64,000 bases of DNA. It comes from Zonotrichia leucophrys gambelii. Taxonomy: Eukaryota; Chordata; Aves; Passeriformes; Passerellidae. Shown one piece after another: positions 11,153-21,600 of this stretch. The notes under the pieces were generated by a model. The model had not been told where the DNA came from, did no database searches, and saw only the letters and a program-made list of their open reading frames with translations. The position numbers were made by a program, and so were the translations under genes. The number at the start of each line of letters is the position of its first letter. The stretch's first letter is position 1. The stretch lies in contig NC_088171.1 of NCBI RefSeq assembly GCF_028769735.1, positions 78,757,216 to 78,821,215 of the forward strand. The letters are read 5' to 3'.

Positions 11153-13289
11153 GTAAACTTTCAGTGCTGTTGCATGACCTTCAAAACTTTAACAAACCAA
11201 AGAAATTAAATAAAGAAAAAGGAATATAAAATTACAGAACCACTCCTATCACAAGTCACTAAATGCTCTTAAAACTTTCCATGAAAGGAGAGATTCTGGG
11301 AAAACATTAAGAAATAATAAACCTGGCCCCCAAATAAAAACAACAATACTTGATTAAGATTAATCAATGCAGATATCTCAATGTTTGTCATCTGCATACA
11401 AAGGAACAGGGAACTATAAACAGGACTAGGAAGGGAATACGATAGGATGAAAAGAAGCATAAAACCAAGGAGTTCCTATCCTAAACTGTCCCTCCATGAA
11501 AAGAGAGAAAGGGCTTTAAGGCAGAAGTGTGTGTATGTGAATTCTTGCTACATCTGCTGCTGTGTACAGACACTTGGGGATCTGCCATCAAAAATAAAAT
11601 GAGCAGTTTGCCAGCAACATACCGAACATTAGTGGTCTTTGACATAGCTACAGGTTTCTCTCACAACTGCGCTGCCAAATGACAGCAGGGTTTTGTTCAA
11701 ACACTTGCTTCACTTTCCCATTGCAGAACAACTGCCTGCCGAGCTATTGAAAATCACTCTGATAAATATCTGATAAATACCTCTGTTACAGGCACACAGA
11801 AAACCCACAGGCTTTCAGTCATTAGTATGTCACTATTGGGCCTTTAATCACACACTCACTTGTCAAAACAGTTACTGTGTCAAAAGTAGAAAGAAAACAC
11901 CATGGTTTCTTGCAACCTAATACTAACCAATCCAAAACTGGAGCAAAGAGTTCCACAGTAATGCTCAAACTGTGCTAAAAAAGGAAACTTCCAATCTAGA
12001 AGCTCATCAACTTCATTGTCTTGCTTTGGTTATTATTTTACAAGCCACAAACTCTCAGATTAAGTATGATCTGTTTGTTTCCATGTGGTTGAGCTTTACA
12101 CGATCATTTGAAAACACTAAAAATTGGAAAAGTAAAAATAGCTGGAGCTACTGCTAGCTTAAGAGGAACAAAATACCATTCCTCACCTCTCCATGACTAT
12201 ATCACAGTTCAAGTAAAAGCAGATTAACTTTTCCATGAATACACACAAAGCAGAAAAACAAGTGCCTTCTGCAGTCAGCTAAACAACTATAACCTTGCTA
12301 AATTGGTGATTTTAGGAGCATGATATGGTCAGAAGAGGGGGAAGAAGATCAGCATCCATGTGCAATGATCATTCAATCACAAAATGTTAATGGTCTTCTG
12401 AAAATCACTAAGAAAGAAAACTCAAGGCCAGTTCAGCCTACAGACAAGATTCATTAGTTCATATCCAAACTAAAAGAAGTTGGCAGGACAAAATAGCAGC
12501 ATCTTGCCCTTGTCATTTCTAAGACAGTTGGAAGTAAAATCTTTGCCATAAAGCAATGTAAAATGATCCAAACAACTATTCTTTCCAAGTACTGCTCAGA
12601 CTAGTCAGTTGTCAAAAATTGAATCAAATAAAATCAGCAACAAAGCTCATCCCAAGAAACTCAGCTGCAGGAGATTCTCTTTCAGAATTACTAGAAAGTG
12701 TACAAAGTGTTTGCTTGTGTTATAACAACTTTTTTCTCTTACCCAAACAAGGCTGCAACTGCTTGTCACATCTGAGTTTTAGCAGGTAAGATAACCTCTG
12801 ATGAGTCACCAAATTTTGCCATCCTTGAAATGAAATTTAACTGTGGCTGGAGAAGTAAAGGATCAAAAAGTGAAAGTTAAAAGAAAAAAAAAAACAACTT
12901 TGAAAACTTGGAAACAAATAACAGTGATATTTGACAGTTGGTTCACTGCTCTTAGACTAACTAGGTTGGGGTTTTTGGACTGTGTCCTGAGGACCATTCT
13001 CTTCTCTCTCTGTGCATCTTTTCCAGACATCTGAATCTCTCATGACAAGGACACTGCTTGTCTGTGCTGGAGTTGAATTCACCACCCTATCAAGTCCCAG
13101 TTTCTTCCCATGCTTTTGCCAAAACAGCAGCCACTTACATAGCACAGCTGAGGGACCTGCTGTTCAGAGCATCACTTTTCCAACCAACCACTTCAGAAGA
13201 ACATCCACATGCTGCAGGACTGGCCTCATCCTCCCATTGCACAGTCCATGCCGGAGGTGTTTCTGGATTAAAAATTAATGTTGAAAAAC
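11153..13289. other. Unannotated stretch, no gene or clear repeat
   Basis: Only short open frames are present (up to 88 codons near 13.0-13.3 kb on the plus strand, mirrored by minus-strand frames). Sequence is AT-rich with short A runs, for example at about 12884-12895. Confidence 0.5.
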
Positions 13290-13623
13290 CTTGACCCCTC
13301 CTGGCCAACCTCCCAGTTTATAGACTGGGCATAATGTTCTGTGGTACGGAATATCTCTTCAGCCAGTTTGGGTCAGCTGTACTGGCCAAGCTCTCTCACA
13401 GCTTTTTGCCTCCCCAAGGGCAGAGCCTGAGACACTGACAAGTCCTTCACTTAGAGCAAGAACTGCTCAGCAACAACTAAAACATCAGTGATATTAGTGA
13501 TAACATTTATCTTATCACTGATAAGATCAGTATTATCAACATATTTCTCATTCTAACTCTGAAACACAACACTGTACCAGCTACTAAGGAAAAATTATCT
13601 CTACCCCGGCTGAAACCAGGACA
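13290..13623 (-). mobile_element. Truncated group A LTR
   Basis: On the minus strand this starts TGTCCTGGTTTCAGCCGGGG and follows the same LTR group as 4941-5476. It keeps the upstream U3 part and the TATA box (TATAAA, plus-strand positions 13317-13322, in the same CCAGTCTATAAACTGGG context). Similarity stops about 30 bases after the TATA box, so R and U5 are missing. Compared with the other copy, it carries roughly 40 extra bases around 13490-13535, rich in GATAA/TTATC and including the perfect palindrome at 13511-13525. Opposite orientation to the 4.9 kb copy. Confidence 0.8.
13511..13525. repeat. Perfect palindrome with GATA motifs inside the group A LTR
   Basis: CTTATCACTGATAAG is a 7-bp inverted repeat around one central base. 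It lies in a run of further TTATC/GATAA words (about 13490-13540) that is absent from the sister LTR. Each arm is a GATA-factor type WGATAR word. Function is inference. Confidence 0.6.
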
Positions 13624-16615
13624 ATGTCGAATTAAGTCACCTAAATTCACATTCCTGTTTCAATCAGGAATTCAGCATCACTGAAGGGTTGCCCAGTCTC
13701 CCCAGACAGTAAGAGAGCCAGACAAGGGGAGGACTGTCCTGTTGTCTTCTCCAGTCCATGGGAAACTGCCAAGAACTCCAACCACAAAGTGGGTCTGCCT
13801 CTCTTGAACAGTCAGCAAGGCTGATGGCATGGATCAGCCACTCTTAAGCTAAAGGGGGAAGTGACATCAGAACTTAGTATTTATCTGCATCTCCAGCAGC
13901 CCAGCAAAGCAACAGCTGACATATGAAGATATCAGACAATTGGGCCTCCTGCTTTTGAAGGAAAGTTAATCAATACCTCATGACTTCTGCTTCCAGAAAA
14001 CAGCACCAACAGGTATATCCATCATCACTTGGCTTATTACAACCCAAGAGGGACTGACTAGGACTCTCTGGCAGCCTGGGCAAAAGCCAGCCACATAAGC
14101 CCCTTCATTTGCCTCTACAATGGTTGCTGCTTGCCAGCTGGGCCAGCTGAGATGACATCTCAGCAAGATGAGAAGCCATCCTGCTTCCTACTCTTCCTTA
14201 TGATACATGTTTTATATCAGAAGACCTTTCCTATTCTCATTTCACTATCCCAAGGGTAGATTTGTGAATCTCCACCTCAAATTCCTTTTTGGGGGAAAAA
14301 AAATTCCTTTTGGGTTTTCAGACTACTTCCTAGAAGGGGTCCAACTCTTCTTTTTTACAGGTTTACAATGTTTAAATATAAATTTCAGCATAAAGTTTCT
14401 TCCTGTCTTGGCTACTTTTTTTCCTTCTGAAGCCTGCCATCAGTTACCTAAAAAGACTCCCAGCTTTATTGCATTTGCTAGGAATATTCAGGTAAGGCAG
14501 CATGTAAAGATTAGGAGTCCAAGCCCACTTCTCCAAAACCTAGGAAGAAGAACTTACCGAAATTGATATGGGGGGAAAGAGAAAATTGAAGTCATGGGAA
14601 TTGGAACATTGGAAAAATTGTTCTGAAAGGTTTCACATTTAAAAAAGCTAAGTTTTTTTTAGTGCACCAGGCACGTCAAACAAGGTAACTCTATTTCAAG
14701 GCATAGCACTGATCAGCTGCAGCTTCTAGAAAACACTGTGCTGCCAAAAGTCATTCTGTAGTTACTGTTTTGATTTGCAAAGACCATCTCCCTCTGCAAT
14801 GGTAGGAACTGTTTGTGACACTAGAACAAACGGTGTTGGTAAAACTTTTTTACATGCAATTGGCTGTTATTGATACTCTCAGTCAAGTTCTTCTTTGAAT
14901 ACTTCTTTGATGAGGTACACCATCATTGTGTGTAATGAGGCATATCCATTTGGTCAGTTTTTCTCTGGAAATTCAAATGTGTCCATTATCATGCCATTAT
15001 AATATAGACTCTATTATGTCCATTATGCCCATTTCTGGGTCTTGAGGATATAATTCTCATTTACCCACCATCAAAATTAATATTTTCTATTTTTACTGTT
15101 AGATAAACCAACAAGGGAAAACAACTATGTTTCTAACTTACTTGGCAATGCAAGACCACTTGCAATATTCAGTATGTTTGAGAACATTTACAAGAAAAAA
15201 AAAGTCACCCTTATTTCCTAAACCTACTAAAGCAATATTTTCTATCTGGTAATTAAATATTCCTCATTTTTCTCCCTGTAGAAGTGGTGAAGTCCAGTTT
15301 CACTAAGAAATAATTGATGACTGCAGACTGCCCATAAAGTTGTTATAATTTCCCATGAAATAATATTTTTCTTATGCTTTCAGTGTAGTACATCTCCAGG
15401 AACAAGACACCTCTTACCAAGCTAAGCAAACCATTCAATAAAATTTAGTTTGTGTCAGAATGCAGACTCCTAAAAGCTTTGAAATACAGGCTCTGTTGAA
15501 GATTGTATTACTTGTTGGGCAGTGGATTAGAGCCACAAGCGATCTCATCTAGATGGGGAAGTGTCGATATGCAAATAATACAAGTGTTTGCACAAGAAAC
15601 TACAGAACAATTCTTTCATCATTTACATCATATGATATATATTTTTGTGCATGTACCTGTTAATATGTACATTAAGAGTAATATAGATTTACATTTTGCT
15701 AATACAAGCTCTGGCTCAACACCAGGCAATGCTACTGACAGCAGAATAAGGCACAGTATGAATCCAAACTGGCAATGGTAGGAGGTAGTTTCCATAAATG
15801 CTCCCTCCAACATGTAGATCAATAGTGAAATTGCAACTTCACTGCCTGGAGGTGCTCCTAGAAGTCACCATAAGACAAATTACCTCTCTCCACACACAGC
15901 ACTGCTCAAGCCTGCTACAGAGCCCTTTGAACAGATGTGGGGTAAAGGAAGATATGCTAACTCTGATATGAAGTGGAATTAAAAAAAAAAAAATAAAAGG
16001 TGTCTGGCCACTGCTCTTCTGAGTTATGCTGACCCAATTTGACATTTGAGGTATTTTGTTCCATTGATACCTTTCAAGAGTGGATTTTCCAAGAAAAGGC
16101 TTCATAACTTAATTTACTTCAGCAGAACCTACCTCCCAGAAAGAACTAATGTGTACTATTTAGTCTACTTTGGCAAGTCATTAAGTATTTTCCAACAATG
16201 TATTCTGTTCCTAGCAAGTGACTAAAGGGGTCTTAGTGTGCCAGAGGAATGTACACACATAAAGACATGGTTCCTCCTCTGCTAGGATTTAATGGTTCTA
16301 AAAACTGAGCTGTAACACAGCCTGGAAAAAACAAAACAGTTTCCAGTGCTAGATTACTCTATCATCAGCTTCCAGTGAGATATTTACAACAACTGATTTT
16401 GCAGTTTTAGCATTAAGTATCTTCTCTAGTCATGAGTAAAACAAGATGAAAAAAAAATGCAAACGGTAGAAGCCATTTCCAGCAGATAAACTCCTTGCTA
16501 GCTCTCTCCTGCTTGCTGCTAAGTCAGCCTTCTATCTAGAGGAAAGACCTTTGTGATTTTTTTCCTGCTTGAGTATTATGCTGGAAACAATGGGCTTTTT
16601 GTCCTATGGCAAGAC
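13624..16615. other. Unannotated stretch, no gene or clear repeat
   Basis: The longest open frame is 119 codons (plus strand, 14207-14566), aromatic-rich, without a domain. A 13-base A run occurs near 15980-15992. No interspersed repeat was recognised. Confidence 0.5.
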
Positions 16616-16692
16616 GACAGGAGCCGAAGCTCCGCGCACAATTGTGTGATCATCGCGCGGCCCCGTGTCCCAACCTTTGCGAAACACGGCAG
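16616..16692. other. Isolated CpG cluster with nested palindromes
   Basis: About ten CpG dinucleotides fall in roughly 75 bases, while the surrounding kilobases have very few. The core contains CCGCGC (16632-16637) and its inverted copy GCGCGG (16655-16660), which enclose the 10-bp palindrome CACAATTGTG (16637-16646) and TGATCA (16647-16652). It is too short to be a classical CpG island. It could be a conserved regulatory element or part of a non-coding exon. The open frame across it (from 16553) shows no known domain. Confidence 0.5.
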
Positions 16693-17315
16693 GCACAAAG
16701 CTATCCAGCTGACTCATGAGAGGATCCAAGGGAAACAATGGACAAAACTGTCACTTCCAACAATGCAGAAGGCCATTTCAGTATTCCCACAACCTCTTGC
16801 CAATTTTTCCTTCCTTGTGCGATTTCCTACATCAAATAACTACTGTCAGTTTTGACTGCTTAAATGATTAATTATTCTGATAAATATTTTTAAGAGAAAT
16901 GAGAACACTGACCTAGACCTGGAACATTTATTTGCCATAATAATCATAACTTTATGTCCCTGAACATGAAGGAGGGTCTGAGACACTGAGGCTCCAAAAA
17001 CCCAGATGCTGCCCTGCTTGGCATCTCTGAGGTAGGTCCAACATACAAAACCCAGCTCCAGGTCATGTAGTCCCCATAGAGGACACGTGTGTAACAAAAC
17101 TAACCTACAAGCCAGGGCAGAAGTATTATTCCAGAAGTGGAGACACTTTTCTGGAAGTCTTTTTGCCTGGTTACATTACAACTAGAGCCTTCTGGGTGCA
17201 CAGCAGTAGAGGGTGTGCAGATTTTCAAGTGTTTTACAGCTGTGTTGCTTGTCTGCAGTATCAAAGGATTTCAGTTCACTGTCTCACCCCACCACACTAG
17301 CAGATGTAATGGTTA
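16693..17315. other. Unannotated stretch, no gene or clear repeat
   Basis: Short open frames only, on both strands; no recognisable motif or repeat. Confidence 0.4.
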
Positions 17316-17372
17316 TGTGCTGTCCTTGTGTTTTGTGTTTTCAGTGTGCTGTCCTTGTGTTTTGTGTTTCAG
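17316..17372 (+). repeat. Two-copy 28/29-bp tandem duplication
   Basis: Two units run head to tail (17316-17344 and 17345-17372). They are identical except for one T in the run before CAG. Each unit reads TGTGCTGTCC, then a T/G-rich tract, and ends TTTCAG, so each resembles a splice acceptor. Near-perfect identity implies a recent duplication. Confidence 0.9.
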
Positions 17373-18454
17373 AGAAACACAAACAAGTAGGAAATTTTCA
17401 TTGTGTTCATTTATAAGAGTAAATTATTCCACTTGTAAAACAGTGAAGGAAGAAGCAGATGATGTCCACCCTTAGACAGCTTTTCACTGTCTCTGCAATT
17501 CTGCAATTAATTGAGCAAATGCAGGAACAGGGCAGCAAAGAGCTGCTAGGAGCCCTACTGCTTGACTTTGCAAGAGTAACCTCCTCACCATGCTTAGTGG
17601 TAAAACTCTTCACCACAATTACAAGCCTTATGTGAAAAGTGCATCTGTTATTAGAGATAATCCCAACTGACAGTCATGGTCTGTTTTGCACATGGCTACC
17701 AATCATGCTAAACCCTGCATATTGCATTCAGCAAAGCCATACAGATTAAATGGCCAATGAGAAACCCAAATATACTATGAAAAGAAGTGGCTTGCTTCAA
17801 CTCACCCTCTTAAAATTTGATGGCTCAGGTCCTTAGGATCCAAAGTAGTCTCTAAATCGAATGCTGGGGAAGAGAAGATTCATCCTAAACTGAATCTCCT
17901 ACAGCTCTCACCCAACCTCAGGCTCACTGTCCTTTATCTATCTCACTGTCCTTTAAACTCCACACTATATTCATCATTTCTGGGGGGCTGAGGGTAGTTG
18001 GTGTGCCTCTTCTATCATTCTTGGGACAAAAAGAAAAAGAAAAAAGAAGGAAGCAGCTAGTATTCTAAGTATTTCCTTTGCAACTCATTTCTTTCCATTG
18101 CAGTACTCCTACCCTGCAAGACATTGGTAGAATTTTTTTAGGTAATAAAACCTCATTCCATATTCAGGAGGAGTTCCTTGATTTTCTTCAAATTATAATA
18201 AAATTATAGAAGGTGTCCTGTTATGCATTTACTCAACTAAAAATAGATTTTGACCTATCTGGCAAAACTAACAAACAGAAAAAAACCAACCCAAATATTG
18301 TTAAAGAAAAAATGGCAACATAATATATTCCAAGTTATTCTAGAATACTACACAATATATTTTTATGAGTTAGAATAATAGATATTGTGATAATATAGTG
18401 ATATATCAGGATGATAACAAAATTGTAAAATATTTCAGTTTTAAAATTTAACAT
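17373..18454. other. Unannotated stretch with a small duplication
   Basis: No gene. The 14-base word CTCACTGTCCTTTA occurs twice, 19 bases apart (17923-17936 and 17942-17955). The last ~130 bases before the CR1 fragment are strongly AT-rich. Confidence 0.5.
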
Positions 18455-18680
18455 CCAGTTATTCTCTAGAGTCCCATGCAATCTGACCTTTAATGTTTCC
18501 AGGGATGGGGCATCCACCACCTCTTTGGGAAACCTATGACAGTTTCACCACCCACACAGTAATCAACTTCTCCCTTCTAGCTAGTCTAAATCTACCCACC
18601 TTTAGTTTGAAATCATTAACCCTTGTCCTACAGAGCATGCCCTTCTAAAAAGTCTGTTCCCACCAGAGAGAAGATGCACA
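18455..18680 (-). mobile_element. CR1 LINE 3'-region fragment
   Basis: In antisense this follows the common avian CR1 tail: CCAGGGATGGGGCATCCACC at about 18501, then a decayed 'cctcaccaccctcacagtaa' block, then the counterparts of 'agtttgaaatcattaaccc' and 'cttgtcctacagagcatgcc'. It is the ORF2 C-terminus and 3' region. The terminal ATTCTATG-type repeat is not visible at the 18.46 kb end, and the element is cut off at about 18.68 kb. Confidence 0.85.
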
Positions 18681-21600
18681 CGTGGATGTGGAGATGGATG
18701 TGACAGGAAGCAGGAGGTGGCCACATGAGCTGAATCCTGAGTCTAAAGATGCCGGTTTGCAGAGACCTTCACCCAGCATGCAGGTATCACATTTTATGTC
18801 AGTATTTTAATGAAGTGCAAACACAGCACAGAACTGTCGGAGTTGGCAGTGGAAGCTGCAGTGTCCTTTCTACAAGGACTATTAAGTCAGTTTAACTGCT
18901 GCCTGCTAAAGAAAAAATTTAGATTCCTTATCTTCCCATGTAAGTCAAATGTCAACATGTCAAAAAACACCAGAAAGGCTTTTCAGTTTCACCAAAACTT
19001 CATGTTCCACACTCACATGCAAGGACAACAGAAAGGTTTACCAAAACCCAGAAGCTGTATGTTTAGAGAAGGAACAGATGGAAAAAAAAGAAAAAAATGG
19101 AGCATACTAAACATGATCTTTCACTTCAGGGTCTTCTCCCCATCTGACTACCCCTGGGTTACAGCAGTCATTTCACGAGGCTGTGACTGCTAGAGATGTG
19201 CTGCAAAATATTTGTAGTGCTGGTGATGTTAGCCTGGGCCGATACACCTTCCTCTTCCAAACAGCATAAAACAGTTCTGACAACTCATGACATACTTTCA
19301 TTTGTACTATCCAATTGCAAGGGTTTCTCTCAGGCTTATCAGCCTAAAAGTCTGTGGTCTGACTGTTCCATTGGATCCCTGAGCACACCAGCTGTAGCAC
19401 TTAACCACTGTAGTCTAATAGACAAAGCAATAGAAGGGAGTTGGCAGGCAAAAACAAAAATGTGCTTTTATGGGCTAGCATATACCCACAAAAACAGTGG
19501 TGGAACACAAGCCCAGTCAATATAGGACCATAGGGACCCCTGTTTATGTAACGTGAAGCCAGAACACATTAAACTCTTAAGTTCTTTCCAGTGTTAGAGG
19601 TTTGCAGTGCGCTTTGCACAGACTTTGGAACAGTATCTCATCTACTTTGCCAGCAAAAACATTACAGATGGAACTGTCAGATCTTCTTGTTTAGTGGCGC
19701 CTGCTTTTCTAACACGTGACTTTTTTAAATAACAACTGTCACTCATCAGATAAGCTCAATGTGTTTTCCAGCACCTGCAAAAATGCTTTGAAGACAAAGA
19801 ATAGATTTCAACAACTGACAAAATACAAAGTGCCCTTCAAACAGCCATTCTAGGCTGTTTGAAACTTCATGCTTTTCACTACCATAATTCTGGTTTATTG
19901 TATATTTGTAGGATCTGCCACTGCAAGGATCTGTTGTAGGTTTGCTGATTACTTGCACCCATTTTGCTATTTCTTCATTTTTTCACAGTTGAGCAAACAG
20001 TGGGCATGTAGGTAACATCATCCTAGAGATAAATTTGGTGTGCATATGGTGTAAAAATGGCTAAGAGCAAGCTTAAGACTCCTGTCCTACAAGTCTCATT
20101 CATAATTTATTTCCTCAAACCAATCAGGATTCAGAGAAGGCTTAAGGATACTTTCAGTCATGTCAGTGGGAATAGAAGAAAGCCAGCACAAGGTGTATTT
20201 GAAAGGCAGCCTTGGAAGCAGGACAACATGAATTTTCACTGCGATCAAATCCCAAAACCAAATGCTGAAAAAGAGTTCAAACTCAGAGTCTGGCTCCTGC
20301 TACTTTTCTCACTTGTCCTTAGGAGTGATGACTAACAATCATTAGTACAGAGTATTGCATAGAGCAATAAGAATACTTTGTTTAAGTACAATGTTATTTT
20401 AAAAGCCCCCAAAATAAAAAGCAACAAAAAATCAAACACCCAAAAAACCCTAATTTCATAATAAAGATAGCATAAAAGAATGCTGCAGCCACACATGCAA
20501 GAGAAGGAGTTAATAAATACAGCACAACCAAGTTTTTGGGGGTTTCCCAAAATTGCCTGGGAAGTTGCAGAAGATCACTGCTATCAAATAAAATCAGTTA
20601 ACAATTAATTTTAGACCATAAACTTTCCATTATAAAAACATCAGTAACAAATGCTATAAAAAAAATCTATCTCAAGAAAACTTAGCAAAGCTGTGGTAAA
20701 TCAGAATACCAGGAAGGAAAAAAGCAAACTTGGAAGACTGACACTGGCACAACCCTTGCTGATAAAAAGGAAGAAGCAGGAAGCAGACAGCTCATGTGAT
20801 ATGGCTTAAGCCACATATACAAAGACTTAAATATCTACAAGCAGAAAAGTTAGTATGAACAAGATACATCACAAAGCAAAATATTAGCATTTATAGAAGG
20901 GCTTGGTCATAACAGGAATTTTGGGGGTTTTGTGATTTAGTTGGTCATTCCTGTGGAAGGCATGCTTTTGCTAATTTTGTCTGGTTGAGCTACAAGAAAG
21001 TATTTCACAGCTCTTGCTTCACTACAGGTGCAGAACCAAGATGGGAAACGGTATTTTTCTTGTAAACCTAGAAGAATTTAAAGAAGGCCACTTTAAAAGC
21101 TAAGTATTACAAGGTAATTCCTTTAAAAAGCTTCTCTAATGCTAAGCTACATAAACTGCCCATACTAAATTTAGGGAAGGATATTAAAAAGATGATGTTA
21201 CTCACCCAGGCATTTCAATCTCTCCATGTTCAGTCCAGACTTTGATGCATTAGGAAAAATATTACCATTTGCCAAAACCCCCAATGACAATTGCTGTAGT
21301 CATTATTAGACGCAACTAAAACAAATTCAATACCATCCACTTTTCTTCTAACTCCACTACTAAAGAAGTAGTGTTTAGCAACATAGACCTGAAATCTACT
21401 CAACAAATGTAGTTTTCTTACATCTATTCTAACTCTAGTATTGAAAGAAAACTGTATCAACATGTTTCTGTAACAGATAATGATTTAATAGGAAGCAACT
21501 GCTGACAGGGTTCATTAGATGCTTACATCTAATTAACTACACACACTAGTCAACACTTTGCTCAGGCACTCAGTATTAATCTGAGTTGCTGGCTAATAAG

